Shown here piece after piece: positions 22,032-32,059 of a stretch of 32,118 nt of DNA (position 1 is the first letter of the stretch; each line of letters starts with the position of its first letter). Location: positions 1 through 32,118 of the forward strand of contig CANRJS010000021.1 in NCBI GenBank assembly GCA_947631015.1. The letters run 5' to 3'. A program made the translations under genes and the position numbers. Source of the stretch: an uncultured Clostridia bacterium (lineage in GTDB: Bacteria; Bacillota; Clostridia; Oscillospirales; JAAYOS01). The notes beneath the pieces were generated by a model that ran no database searches, was not told the origin of the DNA, and worked only from the letters and a program-made list of their open reading frames with translations.

Positions 22032-24326
22032 TTACAGATCTATCGTCGTTGTAAGTCCTTCGCACGGATATTTCACGCCGTCGATTTCCGCCGCAAGACC
22101 CGCGAGCGGCTTTGTCGCGGAGACGGTGAATTTGCCGCCCTCGCGCGTGACGGTGACGAGCGCGTCGCGGACGCCGGTGACGTTCGGTATCTCGCGGGAC
22201 GCCGCGCCATCCCCGGGGAGGTTTATTATGAGCGTGAGTGAGTCGGTGTAGTCGTAGTCCGGGCGGGTCTCGGTGCTGCCGACCGGTATCACCGCGCCGG
22301 GACGGACGAGCAGCGGCAGGGAGAAGTAGTCGAAGGTCTCTTTGTACCATCTGCCGCCCTCGTACTTCTTCCCGTCGAGGAGGCTCCGCCACTTGCCCTG
22401 CGGGACGTAGAACTCCGCCGTGCCGTCCGGGCTGAACACCGGCGCGACGAGAAGGTCGTGCCCGAGCATGTACTGCCGGTCGAGGTAGGCGCAGGCGGGG
22501 TCGTCCGGGAACTCGAACGCCATCGGACGGATGACCGGCACGCCGGTCTCGTGCGCCTCTATCGCGTGCTCGTAGATGTAGGGCATGAGGCTGTTCTTGA
22601 GGCGGACGAAGCGGCGGAGCACCGTGCTCGCCTCCTCGTCAAAGCTCCACGGCACGCGGTAACTCGACGAGCCGTGCAGGCGGGAGTGGCTCGAGAGCAG
22701 TCCGAAGGCGCACCAGCGCTTGTAGAGGTCGGCGGGCGCCGTGGCCTCGAAGCCGCCGATGTCGTGGCTCCAGAAGCCGTAGCCGGACACCGCGAGCGAC
22801 AGTCCCGCGCGCAGGGTCTCCGCCATCGAGGGGTAGTTGCCGGCGTTGTCGCCGCCCCAGTGGACGGGGTACTTCTGCGTCCCGGCGGTCCCGGAGCGGG
22901 CGAACACGACCGCCTCGCCGATGCCGCGCTCGCTCTCTATCGCGCGGAAGACGGTGCGGTTATACAGCTCGGTGTAGTAGTTGTGCATACGGACGGGGTC
23001 GCTCCCGTCGTACCACTTCACGCCTTTCACGGGTATGCGCTCGCCGAAGTCGGTCTTGAAGCAGTCGACGCCCATCCGCATCATCTCGCGGAGGTAGCCC
23101 GCGTACCACTCGCAGGCGGCGGGATTCGTGAAGTCGACTATGCCCATGCCGCTCTGCCAGAGGTCGGTCTGCCAGACCGAGCCGTCCTCCTTCTTCAGGA
23201 GGTAACCGTTCGCCATGCCCTCGTCAAACAGGCGGGACTGCTGGGCGATGTACGGGTTTATCCAGACGCATATCTTCAGGCCCTTCTCGTGGTAGCGGCG
23301 GAGCATGCCTTCGGGGTCGGGAAACATCTCCGGATCCCACACGAAGTCGGTCCAGTGGTTGCCGCGCATCCAGAAGCAGTCGAAGTGGAAGACCGAGAGC
23401 GGAATGTCCCGCTCGGCCATGCCGTCGATGAAGGAGGTGGCGGTCGCTTCGTCGTAGTCGGTGGTAAAGGAGGTCGAGAGCCACAGCCCGAAGCTCCACG
23501 CGGGCGGGAGCGCGGGACGTCCGGTGAGCAGCGTATATCGCTCGAGCACGTCGGCGGGCTTCGCGCCGTACATCACGAAGTAGCGGAGCGTCTCACTCTC
23601 CGCCGTGAACATGACCCGCTCGACCTTCACCGTGCCGACCTCGAAGTTGATGTCGGCGGGGGAGTCGACAAACACGCCGTAGCCTCTGTTTGAGAGGTAG
23701 AACGGGACGTTCTTGTACGCCTGCTCCGAGCCGGTGCCGCCGTCCGCCTGCCACATGTCGACCGACTGACCGTTCTTCACTAGCGGGCCGAAGCGTTCGC
23801 CGAGGCCGTATATGCACTCGCCGACGCCTATTTCAAGCTGCTGGGAGGTGTAACCCGCGCCGCTTTTGCTGTCGTAGAAGTAGGCCGCGCTCCGCGCGGC
23901 GGAGGAGGTGAGCGGCTTTCCGCCGCCGACAAATTCCATGTTCCAGCCCATGTACCCGCCGTGGCGGACTATCCTTGCCTCGAGCTCGCCCGTGCGATAG
24001 ACGAGAAGGTTTTCCTCCTCGCGGAGTTCGGGGGAGGTCTGCTCGCCGCCGAGCTCGAAGTCGGGGCCGCGCTTCGCCTCGCCCCGGAAGTGGGTGACCT
24101 CGACGCCGATGACGTTCCTTGCCGGCGAGGTGAGCTTTACCGTGAGCATCGGCCCGCCGAGGCCGCCGCGCGAGGCGTTCGGCGAGGGCGAGGTGAAGAG
24201 GGTGAGCGCGCCGCCCTCAAACGTGTGGGTCGCGACGCTCTCGGCAAAGGTCGGGACGATGCCCGGCTCGTACATCCAGTTGCCGTTGTAGAAGCTCGCC
24301 TTCTTCGGATTTTTGAAAAAGTCCAT
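22032..24326 (-). CDS. yicI: Alpha-xylosidase / alpha-glucosidase, GH31 (YicI type)
   Basis: The product is 764 residues from the ATG at 24326, preceded by GAAAGGAAGGG. The open frame continues far upstream only as a shadow of the neighbouring gene. It reads as a close YicI relative along its length. The catalytic nucleophile is in CFKTDFGERIP (Asp near 424) and the acid/base in VHWGGDNAGNYPSM (Asp near 492). Also present are FGLWLSTSF, CFWMRG and the segment GFWSHDIGGFEATAPADLYK followed by RWCAFGLLSSHSRLHGSSSY. There is no signal peptide, so it acts in the cytoplasm, probably releasing xylose from isoprimeverose-like oligosaccharides. It lies 86 bp after the DUF3810 gene; whether it shares the lepA transcript is uncertain. 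No transporter for xyloglucan oligosaccharides is in the window. Confidence 0.95.
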   Translation of the reverse strand: MDFFKNPKKASFYNGNWMYEPGIVPTFAESVATHTFEGGALTLFTSPSPNASRGGLGGPMLTVKLTSPARNVIGVEVTHFRGEAKRGPDFELGGEQTSPELREEENLLVYRTGELEARIVRHGGYMGWNMEFVGGGKPLTSSAARSAAYFYDSKSGAGYTSQQLEIGVGECIYGLGERFGPLVKNGQSVDMWQADGGTGSEQAYKNVPFYLSNRGYGVFVDSPADINFEVGTVKVERVMFTAESETLRYFVMYGAKPADVLERYTLLTGRPALPPAWSFGLWLSTSFTTDYDEATATSFIDGMAERDIPLSVFHFDCFWMRGNHWTDFVWDPEMFPDPEGMLRRYHEKGLKICVWINPYIAQQSRLFDEGMANGYLLKKEDGSVWQTDLWQSGMGIVDFTNPAACEWYAGYLREMMRMGVDCFKTDFGERIPVKGVKWYDGSDPVRMHNYYTELYNRTVFRAIESERGIGEAVVFARSGTAGTQKYPVHWGGDNAGNYPSMAETLRAGLSLAVSGYGFWSHDIGGFEATAPADLYKRWCAFGLLSSHSRLHGSSSYRVPWSFDEEASTVLRRFVRLKNSLMPYIYEHAIEAHETGVPVIRPMAFEFPDDPACAYLDRQYMLGHDLLVAPVFSPDGTAEFYVPQGKWRSLLDGKKYEGGRWYKETFDYFSLPLLVRPGAVIPVGSTETRPDYDYTDSLTLIINLPGDGAASREIPNVTGVRDALVTVTREGGKFTVSATKPLAGLAAEIDGVKYPCEGLTTTIDL

Positions 24327-24412
24327 AGAATTCCCTTCCTTTCTTGCGCCGTTCGGACGGCGGTTAGTAGCAAATCGAATCGGAAGCAGCCCGCGCACCC
24401 GCCGGCGGACGG

Positions 24413-25693
24413 TCAGTGGTGCGCGTCGTAGTCCGCGAGGATGAGGTCGACGACCTCGCCGTAGCTCTTCACGCCGGAGGGCTGCGCCATCGTCTTGAGA
24501 TAGCCGTCGTTGACGGCGGTGGCGGCCTTCTTTATCTCCCCCTCGAAGCTCTGCCAGTACGCGTTCCGCGCGTGCAGCTCGTCCACTACGCTCTCCGGGA
24601 GCATGTACCAGCAATCGAACGCCGCCTCGCGGTCGACCTCGACGAGCTGATTGTAGCAGTACACGAACGCCGCGAGCAGCCCGGAGTAACGGGCGTAGGG
24701 AGAGGAGCTTCCCCGGCAGGCGAGGTAGGCGGCGAAGTTTGCCTCGTTCTCGGCGGCGCATCCGAGCGAGTGAGCGAGCTCGTGCGCCATCGTGAATATC
24801 CGTCCGGAGTCGCGAAAGTCGCGGTTCACGTTCGCCTCGCCGGTGAAGGCGACGAAGATGCCGGTAAGCCCCATATAGCTGAGCGCGCGGCTCGCCGCGA
24901 CCGGCTTCACGCGGACGGGGGACGCTCCCGCAAAGTACGGCTCGGACTCGGCAAGCTCCCGCCATGCCCCGCGCGCGATGTCGCTCTGCTCCGAGAAGGA
25001 CGGCCAGACTATCTCGCCGCCCGCGTCCTTCGGAAGCTCCGACTCCGCCGCCGCGAGGTCGAGCGTTATCTCCTCGAGCGCGGCGCGGAGCGTCTCCGCC
25101 GGGCGCTCGTGGACGTCGAGCCCGAGGGAGTACCCGAGCCCCGCCGAGTAGTAGTTGACGCCCCAAGTGAGTATGAACACCGCGAGCATCGAGGCCGCTA
25201 TGCGGGAGGTATGCGAGAGCCAGCGCGCGAGACGCTTCACGCCGCCTCCGCAATTCTTTGCAAGGACTATCAGCGCCACGGCGCCGCACGGGACGGCGAG
25301 CAGGGCGGCGTACAGCAGAAGCTCGACAAACGAAAACGGGAATATGCCGAATATCGAGCCGAGGACATGCTGCGCCGCGCGGGAAAAGCGGACGTAGCGC
25401 GCCGATATCCACTCGGGATAGCGGCTCATCACGGCCGCCGTGAGCATAGCCGCGCCGAGTATCAGAAGCGCCTCCGCAAAGCGGCGGACGTTCGGGGACC
25501 GGCGGAAGAAAGACCGCCGGGATTTCTCCTCGGACGGAGCTTCCGGCGAGGAGACCGCTTCCGCGGCCGCGCCGGGGCGCGCAGAGTCCTCCGCGAGGAC
25601 GGAGACCGCCTCGGCGGACGTGACTTCGGTATTTTCCGGGGAGACCTCCTGTTCGGTCGCGCCGGCGTATTTGCGGGGGTCGGGGGTAGTCAT
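24413..25693 (-). CDS. DUF3810 family membrane protein with HExxH metallopeptidase-like motif
   Basis: The product is 426 residues. An acidic, Ser/Ala/Glu-rich N-terminal tail (about 1-65) precedes three TM segments (about 71-90, 118-144 and 164-185). An extracytoplasmic region follows, with TMAHELAHSLGCAAENEANF (about 306-325). HELAH plus the downstream Glu pair looks like a gluzincin-type zinc site, and the EANF motif is characteristic of DUF3810. The biological role of the family is not established. The ATG at 25693 overlaps the hemW stop (ATGA) and has AAAGGAG at 5 nt, so it is translationally coupled to hemW. Confidence 0.9.
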   Translation of the reverse strand: MTTPDPRKYAGATEQEVSPENTEVTSAEAVSVLAEDSARPGAAAEAVSSPEAPSEEKSRRSFFRRSPNVRRFAEALLILGAAMLTAAVMSRYPEWISARYVRFSRAAQHVLGSIFGIFPFSFVELLLYAALLAVPCGAVALIVLAKNCGGGVKRLARWLSHTSRIAASMLAVFILTWGVNYYSAGLGYSLGLDVHERPAETLRAALEEITLDLAAAESELPKDAGGEIVWPSFSEQSDIARGAWRELAESEPYFAGASPVRVKPVAASRALSYMGLTGIFVAFTGEANVNRDFRDSGRIFTMAHELAHSLGCAAENEANFAAYLACRGSSSPYARYSGLLAAFVYCYNQLVEVDREAAFDCWYMLPESVVDELHARNAYWQSFEGEIKKAATAVNDGYLKTMAQPSGVKSYGEVVDLILADYDAHH

Positions 25694-26901
25694 CTCTGCT
25701 CCTTTGCAAACGGACTGCGTATCGGCTTCAGGCTGTCGAATATCCGCAGGATAAGCGTGTTCGAGAGCAGGAAGCCCTTTTCGGTGAGCCGGACGGAGTC
25801 CGGCAGGTCCTCGACGAGCCCCGCCTGCGCGAGCGCTTCAAGCTCGTCCTTTGCGGAGTCGGGGTCGAGGCGGTAGACGTTTGTGAGGCGGCGCTTCGAG
25901 ATGCCGTCCGAGGTGCGGAGGCCGAGCATAACGTACTCGAACGCGCGCTCCGAGTCGGGGATGCGGTCGTAGTCCTCAAAGACCTCGCCGCCCGATTCGA
26001 CAGCTTCTATGTAGCGCATGATGTCGCGCGGCGCGGCGCTGCGGACGCCGAAGCAGTCCGAATGCGCGGCGGCGCCGAAGCCGCAGTACGGCTCGAGCCG
26101 CCAGTAACGGAGGTTGTGGCGGCTCTCGTATCCCGGCTTTGCCCAGTTGGATATCTCGTAGTGGCGGTAGCCCGCGAGCGCGAGGACGCGGCAGGCGGTC
26201 TCGTACATATCGGCCTGCGCGTCGTCCGACGGGAGGAAGACCTCCCCGACGCCCGCGCGGCGGGCAAGCGGCGTGCCGGGCTCCACCTTCAGCCCGTAGG
26301 CCGAGATGTGGCGCGGTTCGAGGGCGGCCGCCGCGCCGAGCGTCCTCGCCCAGCTCTCCTGCGTCTGACCCTCTATGCCGTACATGAGGTCGATGCTGAT
26401 GTTCTCTATCCCGGCGCTCCGCGCCGCCTCGACGGCGGCCTTCGCGCCCTCGAAGTCGTGCAGCCGCCCGAGCGCTTTCAGCTCCGCGTCGCACGCGCTC
26501 TGAACGCCGAAGGACACGCGGTTCACCCCGGCCTTCCTCAGGCGTTTGAGGAGCTTTTTGTCGGAGGACTCGGGATTTGCCTCGCAGGTTATCTCGGCGC
26601 GCTTCGTTAGCTCGAAGCGGCGTGATATGAGCTCGAGCAAAGCCGCGAGCCTGTCCGCGCCGAAGACGGTCGGCGTACCGCCGCCGATGTATACGCTGTC
26701 CACCGGGTCGGCTATAGTGACGGAAGTCTCCTCCATCTGACGCAGGAGCGCCGCGAGATAGCGGTCCATGAGCGCCGCGTCGTCCGCGCGCTCGAGCGAG
26801 TAGAAGTCGCAGTAGGCGCATTTGCGGCGGCAGAAAGGAATGTGTATGTACAGGCCGAGCGGCGCGCCGGGACCGCTGCGGCGTGTGGCGTCAGTCCTCA
26901 T
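25690..26901 (-). CDS. hemW: Radical SAM heme chaperone HemW (HemN-like)
   Basis: The product is 403 residues. The radical-SAM 4Fe-4S motif CRRKCAYC (C24, C28, C31) follows LYIHIPF, and GGGTPTVF (SAM-binding) lies near residue 75. The C-terminal part contains a HemN-like winged-helix domain ([20 protein letters not shown]). HemW proteins were long annotated as oxygen-independent coproporphyrinogen oxidase but are heme-binding chaperones. They commonly follow lepA in Firmicutes, as here. The ATG overlaps the last 11 bases of lepA and lacks a strong Shine-Dalgarno sequence, so translation probably depends on coupling. Confidence 0.95.
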   Translation of the reverse strand: MRTDATRRSGPGAPLGLYIHIPFCRRKCAYCDFYSLERADDAALMDRYLAALLRQMEETSVTIADPVDSVYIGGGTPTVFGADRLAALLELISRRFELTKRAEITCEANPESSDKKLLKRLRKAGVNRVSFGVQSACDAELKALGRLHDFEGAKAAVEAARSAGIENISIDLMYGIEGQTQESWARTLGAAAALEPRHISAYGLKVEPGTPLARRAGVGEVFLPSDDAQADMYETACRVLALAGYRHYEISNWAKPGYESRHNLRYWRLEPYCGFGAAAHSDCFGVRSAAPRDIMRYIEAVESGGEVFEDYDRIPDSERAFEYVMLGLRTSDGISKRRLTNVYRLDPDSAKDELEALAQAGLVEDLPDSVRLTEKGFLLSNTLILRIFDSLKPIRSPFAKEQR

Positions 26902-28699
26902 CGAGCTTCAGAACCGCCATGAACGCCTCCTGCGGCACTTCGACCGTGCCGAAGGTGCGCATGCGCTTCTTGCCCTCCTTCTGCTTCTCGAGGAGCTTCT
27001 TCTTGCGGGTGATGTCGCCGCCGTAGCACTTCGCGAGGACGTCCTTGCGGAGCGCCTTTACCGTCTCTCGCGCGATTATCTTGCCGCCTATCGCCGCCTG
27101 GACCGGTATCTCAAAGAGCTGGCGCGGGATGTTGTCCTTGAGTTTTTCGCATATCTTCCGCGCGCGGGGGTACGCCTTGTCCTTGTGGACTATGAAGCTG
27201 AGCGCGTCGATGATGTCGCCGTTCAGCAGGATGTCGAGCTTGACGAGGTCGCTCTTGCGGAAGTCGCTTATCTCATAGTCGAGCGAGGCGTAGCCGCGCG
27301 TGCGGCTCTTGAGCGCGTCGAAGAAGTCGTAGATTATCTCGCCGAGCGGAAGGTCGTAGTGGAGCTCGACGCGCGTTGCGTCGAGATAGGTCATGTCGCG
27401 GTAGACGCCGCGCCGCTCCTGACAGAGCTCCATTATCGCGCCGGTGTACTCCGGCGGGGAGATGATGCTCGCCTTCACGAACGGCTCCTCGGCGTAGTCG
27501 AGGGTGGTGCCGTCCGGAAAGTCGAGCGGGTTCTGTATCATTTTCTCGGTGCCGTCGGTGAGGTGGATGTTGTAGCTGACGGACGGCGCCGTCGTGATGA
27601 GGTCAAGCGAAAACTCGCGCTCGAGCCGCTCCTGAATGACCTCCATGTGCAGCAGGCCGAGAAATCCGCAGCGGAAACCGAAGCCGAGCGCCGCCGAACT
27701 CTCCGGCTCGAAGGTGAGCGACGCGTCGTTGAGTCGGAGCTTCTCGAGCGCGTCGCGCAGGTCGGGATACTTCGCGCCGTCGGCAGGGTAAACGCCGCTG
27801 AAGACCATGCTCTGCACCTTGCGGTAGCCGGGAAGAGCCTCCGGCGCGGGCATGTCGGCGTGGGTGACGGTGTCGCCCACCTCGCAGTCGCGCACGTTCT
27901 TTATCGAGGCGGTGAGGTAGCCGACCTCGCCCGGGCCGAGCTCGCCCGTCGGGACGAGGTTCCGCGCGCCGAGGACGCCGCACTCCACTACGTCGTACTC
28001 CGCGCCGGACTGCATCATCAGGACGCGGTCGCCGGTGCGGAGGGTGCCGTCGGTCACGCGGAGGTAGACGATGACGCCCTTGTACGGGTCGTACTGGCTG
28101 TCGAATATCAGACAGCGGAGCGGCGCGGACGGGTCGCCCGTGGGCGCGGGGATGTTATTCACGATATACTCCGGCACCGCCTCCATGCCGAGACCGGTCT
28201 TTGCGCTCACGCGCGGCGCGTCGAGCGCGGGGATGCCGATGACGTCCTCAATCTCGTGCGCGACGCGGTCGGGGTCGGCTGCGGGGAGGTCTATCTTGTT
28301 TATGACGGGCAGCACCTCGAGCCCCGCGTCTATGGCGAGGTAGGTGTTCGCGAGCGTCTGCGCCTCGATGCCCTGCGAAGCGTCCACGACGAGCAGAGCC
28401 CCTTCGCACGCGACAAGCGACCGGCTCACCTCGTAGTTGAAGTCGACGTGGCCGGGGGTGTCGATGAGATTGAGGGCGTAGGTCTCGCCGTCCGACGCGG
28501 TGTAGCTGAGGCGGACGGCGCGCGCCTTTATCGTGATGCCGCGCTCGCGCTCGAGCTCCATGTTGTCGAGAAGCTGGTCCTCCATGTCGCGCTCCGCGAC
28601 GGCTCCGCACATCTCGAGCAGACGGTCCGCGAGCGTACTCTTGCCGTGGTCGATGTGCGCCACTATCGAAAAGTTCCTTATCTTTGATATGTCCTGCAA
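26891..28699 (-). CDS. lepA: Elongation factor 4 (ribosome back-translocase GTPase)
   Basis: The start is probably the TTG at 28699, 6 nt after GAGGTG; a GTG at 28708 is itself part of that Shine-Dalgarno sequence. This gives 602 residues beginning [20 protein letters not shown], the usual LepA N-terminus. GTPase motifs are AHIDHGKST (14-22), RGITIKA (about 52-58), DTPGH (about 76-80) and NKID (about 131-134). The LepA-specific C-terminal domain is present ([20 protein letters not shown] equivalent, [20 protein letters not shown] here). LepA acts on stalled or mis-translocated ribosomes and in ribosome assembly. It is first gene of lepA-hemW-DUF3810. Confidence 0.97.
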   Translation of the reverse strand: MQDISKIRNFSIVAHIDHGKSTLADRLLEMCGAVAERDMEDQLLDNMELERERGITIKARAVRLSYTASDGETYALNLIDTPGHVDFNYEVSRSLVACEGALLVVDASQGIEAQTLANTYLAIDAGLEVLPVINKIDLPAADPDRVAHEIEDVIGIPALDAPRVSAKTGLGMEAVPEYIVNNIPAPTGDPSAPLRCLIFDSQYDPYKGVIVYLRVTDGTLRTGDRVLMMQSGAEYDVVECGVLGARNLVPTGELGPGEVGYLTASIKNVRDCEVGDTVTHADMPAPEALPGYRKVQSMVFSGVYPADGAKYPDLRDALEKLRLNDASLTFEPESSAALGFGFRCGFLGLLHMEVIQERLEREFSLDLITTAPSVSYNIHLTDGTEKMIQNPLDFPDGTTLDYAEEPFVKASIISPPEYTGAIMELCQERRGVYRDMTYLDATRVELHYDLPLGEIIYDFFDALKSRTRGYASLDYEISDFRKSDLVKLDILLNGDIIDALSFIVHKDKAYPRARKICEKLKDNIPRQLFEIPVQAAIGGKIIARETVKALRKDVLAKCYGGDITRKKKLLEKQKEGKKRMRTFGTVEVPQEAFMAVLKLDED

Positions 28700-28738
28700 G
28701 GGTTTCACCTCAAAAAGCCTTTATGGAATGGATACATC

Positions 28739-28767
28739 ATTATAACACATTCAGGGGGCAAGTTCAA
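28739..28767 (-). promoter_or_regulatory. lepA operon promoter
   Basis: On the minus strand TTGAAC (28767-28762), 17-bp spacer, TATAAT (28744-28739) with TGT before it (extended -10). It lies about 40 bp from the lepA start. Confidence 0.82.
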
Positions 28768-28892
28768 TTTGCGGGGCAAGATTTTTCGCGCGTTCGGGCG
28801 ACCGATATGTGCCAAATATTACATTATCTGCATCCGGACGGCTTTCGACACGCCTTCCGCAAAAATTTTCTGTTTTTTTGCGGGAAAGGGTG

Positions 28893-28920
28893 TGTACATT
28901 TTTGAAAAATCCTGTATAAT
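28893..28920 (+). promoter_or_regulatory. glgP promoter
   Basis: TGTACA (28893-28898), 16-bp spacer, perfect TATAAT (28915-28920), 61 bp before the glgP start. It is divergent from the lepA promoter about 130 bp away. The -35 is weak, which may mean activator dependence. Confidence 0.65.
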
Positions 28921-28981
28921 ATAGAAGCTTGTGACTTTGCCCGGAGCGGCTTGCGCTCCGAAAAGAGAGGGGAAGAACATA

Positions 28982-31387
28982 ATGGCAACCAACGAAATAG
29001 TACGCAGTGAAGTTATCGAGGCGCTCAAAGAAAAACTGCGCCTGAACTTCGGATGTGAGCCGCGCGAGGCGGAGCCGATACAGGTGTTCAAGGCCTGCGC
29101 GCTCATCATGCGCGATATAATGGCCGCACGGCTCGTCGATGCGGACAACCGCACCGAAAAGACCGAGGCGAAGCAGGTCCACTACCTGTCGCTCGAGTTC
29201 CTGCTCGGCCGCTCGCTCGAGAAGAACGCCTACAACCTCGGTATGCTCGACATAATCGAGGACGCGCTGCGCGACCTCGGCTTCGATCCCGCCGAATTTT
29301 TCGAGATAGAGACCGACGCGGCGCTCGGCAACGGCGGCCTCGGCCGTCTTGCCGCCTGCTATCTCGAGGCGATGACGACCCGCGGCCTGCCCGCGACCGG
29401 CTACTCGCTCCTGTACGAATACGGCCTCTTCCGTCAGAAGTTCATAGCTAACGAACAGCAGGAGCTGCCGGACAAGTGGCTCGACGTTGACGACGTATGG
29501 CTTATCCGCAACTATGCCGACAGCTACACCGTCCGCTTCGGCGGCACGGTAGAGTACAAGTGGTCGGGCGATAAGATGACGCCGGTGTATCACGACGCAA
29601 GCGAGATAATCGCGAGCCCCTCCGATATGCTGATAAGCGGCTATGCTACCGACACTGTCAACCGTCTCCGCCTGTGGAGCGCGCGCGTCGAGGACGACAT
29701 GGATATGGGTCTGTTCACACAGGGCCAGTACCTTCAGGCCGTGCAGAAGCGCGCCATGGCGGAGGTGCTGACGAAATGCCTCTACCCGTCGGACGATCAC
29801 TTCGAGGGCAAGATGCTCCGCCTCCGCCAGCAGTACTTCTTTGTCTCCGCCACCGTGCAGGACATCGTAAAGAAGCACCTCGAGCAGTACGGCACGCTCT
29901 CCAACTTCCATAAGAAGCACGTCCTCCAGATAAACGACACGCATCCGACGCTTGCCATACCCGAGCTCATGCGCATCTTCCTCGATGAGCACGGCTATGA
30001 CTGGGACCGCGCGTGGCACATCGTCTCGCAGTCGGTCTGCTACACGAACCACACCGTCCTGCCGGAGGCGCTCGAATGCTGGCCGCAGAACATCATGCAG
30101 ATGCTCATTCCGCGCATATACGACATAATCGCCGAGATACACCGCCGCTTCGACCTCGATATCGAGGCGCGCTTCGGCGGCGACCCCGCAAAGAAGAGCG
30201 CGCTCTCGATACTCTACGGCGGACAGGTGCGCATGGCAAACCTCTGTATTGCCGGCTGCCACAAGATAAACGGCGTTTCGGCTCTGCACACCGACATACT
30301 GAAAAACAACGTCTTTGCCGACGCGAACAGGATGTTCCCCGGAAAGATAGAGAACGTCACCAACGGCATCGACCACCGCCGCTGGCTCGGCCAGGCGAAC
30401 CCGCGCCTTGCCTCGCTTATCGACGAGCTTATAGGCGAGAACTGGAAGACCGACGCCTCGCTTTTCAGCGGCCTTATGAAGTATACGGACGACAAGCAGG
30501 TGCTTCGTCGCCTAGCCGAGATAAAGCACGCGAACAAGGTGCAGATGGCGGATATAATCAAGCGCAACTGCGGCGTCACGGTCGACCCGGACTCGATGTT
30601 CGACGTGCAGGCGAAGCGTCTGCACGAGTACAAGCGCCAGCTCATGAACGTCATGCACATCCTCTACCTCTACCTGAAGATAAAGGACGGCAATGCCGGC
30701 GGCCTTCAGCCGCGCACCTTCATCTTCGGCGCGAAGGCGGCGAGCGGCTACTACGTCGCAAAGCGCATAATCAAGATGATAAACGACGTCGCACAGATGA
30801 TAAACTCCGACCCGGACGCGAGCAAATATATCCGCGTGGCGTTCCTCGAGAACTACAACGTCTCCCTCGCGGAGCGTCTGATGCCCGCAAGCGAGCTCTC
30901 CGAGCAGATATCCCTTGCCGGCAAGGAGGCGAGCGGCACCGGCAACATGAAGTTCATGATGAACGGCGCGCTCACGATAGGCACCATGGACGGCGCTAAC
31001 GTCGAGATGTGCGAGCTCGCCGGACGCGAGAACATGTTCATCTTCGGCATGAGCGCGGACGAGGCGGCACAGCTCGCCGCGGGCGGCTATAACCCCATCT
31101 CGATGTACGAGTCGAACGCGATGCTCAAGCGAGTGGTCGACTTCATGCGGAGCGGCTTTGTCGCGGGCGAGGGGTATGCGGACATCGTCCACTCGCTCCT
31201 GAACGACGATACCTACCGCCTCTTTGCCGACCTTCCGAGCTACACCGCGGCGCATCAGCTCGCGGAGCAGGCTTACCGCGACCCCGAGCGCTGGAACCGC
31301 ATGTCGCTGATAAACATAGCAAAGAGCGGCCACTTCGCCGCCGACCGGTCGATAGCGGAGTACGCAAATAAAATCTGGCACGTATAA
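28982..31387 (+). CDS. glgP: Glycogen/starch/alpha-glucan phosphorylase (GT35)
   Basis: GlgP releases glucose-1-phosphate from glycogen by phosphorolysis. The ATG at 28982 has GAGGGGAAG upstream; an earlier GTG at 28931 has none. The product is 801 residues, the normal bacterial length. The N-terminal half shows YLSLEFLLGRSL and ALGNGGLGRLAACYLE, and the middle shows QINDTHPTLAIPELMR. The pyridoxal-phosphate site is EASGTGNMKFMMNGALTIGT with the Schiff-base Lys at about 657. Stands alone on the plus strand, divergent from lepA, and is unlinked to the synthetic glg genes. This allows separate control of synthesis and breakdown. Confidence 0.98.
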   Translation: MATNEIVRSEVIEALKEKLRLNFGCEPREAEPIQVFKACALIMRDIMAARLVDADNRTEKTEAKQVHYLSLEFLLGRSLEKNAYNLGMLDIIEDALRDLGFDPAEFFEIETDAALGNGGLGRLAACYLEAMTTRGLPATGYSLLYEYGLFRQKFIANEQQELPDKWLDVDDVWLIRNYADSYTVRFGGTVEYKWSGDKMTPVYHDASEIIASPSDMLISGYATDTVNRLRLWSARVEDDMDMGLFTQGQYLQAVQKRAMAEVLTKCLYPSDDHFEGKMLRLRQQYFFVSATVQDIVKKHLEQYGTLSNFHKKHVLQINDTHPTLAIPELMRIFLDEHGYDWDRAWHIVSQSVCYTNHTVLPEALECWPQNIMQMLIPRIYDIIAEIHRRFDLDIEARFGGDPAKKSALSILYGGQVRMANLCIAGCHKINGVSALHTDILKNNVFADANRMFPGKIENVTNGIDHRRWLGQANPRLASLIDELIGENWKTDASLFSGLMKYTDDKQVLRRLAEIKHANKVQMADIIKRNCGVTVDPDSMFDVQAKRLHEYKRQLMNVMHILYLYLKIKDGNAGGLQPRTFIFGAKAASGYYVAKRIIKMINDVAQMINSDPDASKYIRVAFLENYNVSLAERLMPASELSEQISLAGKEASGTGNMKFMMNGALTIGTMDGANVEMCELAGRENMFIFGMSADEAAQLAAGGYNPISMYESNAMLKRVVDFMRSGFVAGEGYADIVHSLLNDDTYRLFADLPSYTAAHQLAEQAYRDPERWNRMSLINIAKSGHFAADRSIAEYANKIWHV

Positions 31388-31406
31388 AACGTCGCGGCAA
31401 ATCGAA

Positions 31407-31437
31407 GGAGCGGGCTTAACAGCCCGCTCCGCGTTTA
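31407..31437 (+). terminator. Terminator of glgP
   Basis: GGAGCGGGCT (31407-31416), loop TAAC, AGCCCGCTCC (31421-31430), then GCGTTTA. The stem is perfect, and the T-run is weak. Confidence 0.75.
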
Positions 31438-31471
31438 TTGCTCCGCGAGCGTCGAGCCCATACTTCGATAA

Positions 31472-31502
31472 AAAAGCAGACCGAAAATAACGGTCTGCTT
31501 TT
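31472..31502. terminator. Bidirectional terminator between glgP and the distal GNAT gene
   Basis: AAAAGCAGACCG (31472-31483), loop AAAATAA, CGGTCTGCTTTT (31491-31502). On the minus strand the stem is followed by six T, a strong stop for the acetyltransferase gene that ends at 31541. On plus it backs up the glgP terminator. Confidence 0.9.
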
Positions 31503-31540
31503 CGGTATTCAGTTTTAATGGGACGATGATAAACGGAAAC

Positions 31541-32059
31541 TTAGCTTTTCATCGCCTGAAATTCATCTTGAAGTAATCCGTACAAATACAGGTCTACCCA
31601 ATTCCCCTCATTGTTTTGCGTCTGACTTCTCTGTACTCCCTCGCGCTTCATGCCCAGCTTTTCCATCAATCCAACTGACTTCACACCGTCAATGGCTTCT
31701 GCAACTACTTTATGCAATTTCATGTCAGAAAAGCCGTATTTCATTACTGCGGAGCAGGACTCATACGCATAACCCTGACGCCAATATTTTTTATTAAATA
31801 TCCAGCCAATTTCATAGACATCATCTTCCCACGGCTTAAATAGGATATAACCAATTACTTTGTTGGTCTGTTTCAGTACCGCCGCGAGTGCGCCGCTTTT
31901 TCCAATGCAAAATTCATTCAGAAATTGCCGCGTCTTTTCAAACGTATATGCAGGCTCACAATTTTTCATTGTTTCGCTGTCGCCGAAAATTTCATGTAAA
32001 TCATTTATATCGTTTGGAGTAAAATCCCTGACATACATTCTTGATGTTTCTATCTGCAT
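31541..32059 (-). CDS. GNAT N-acetyltransferase, RimJ/RimL type
   Basis: The ATG at 32059 (MQIETSRMYVRDF) is chosen for the GAGGTGACTAAT just upstream; an in-frame ATG at 32095 lacks one. The product is 172 residues. The family opening ETSRMYVRDFTPNDINDLHE, the strand VYEIGWIFNKKYWRQGYAYE with acetyl-CoA loop (W/R-Q-G-Y-A), and the C-terminal SVGLMEKLGMKREG are all RimJ/RimL-like. Substrates of this group include protein N-termini and small amines; this one is unassigned. The gene is clearly AT-richer than the rest of the window, with AAA, AAT and ATT codons common, which suggests recent acquisition. Confidence 0.9.
   Translation of the reverse strand: MQIETSRMYVRDFTPNDINDLHEIFGDSETMKNCEPAYTFEKTRQFLNEFCIGKSGALAAVLKQTNKVIGYILFKPWEDDVYEIGWIFNKKYWRQGYAYESCSAVMKYGFSDMKLHKVVAEAIDGVKSVGLMEKLGMKREGVQRSQTQNNEGNWVDLYLYGLLQDEFQAMKS

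Noticed and set aside
22032-25709. A 1225-codon open frame suggesting a giant GH31 fusion
   Set aside because: The N-terminal 461 codons are an alternative frame of the DUF3810 gene on the same strand, Arg/Pro-rich and without domain features. GH31 has its own start and ribosome binding site at 24326.
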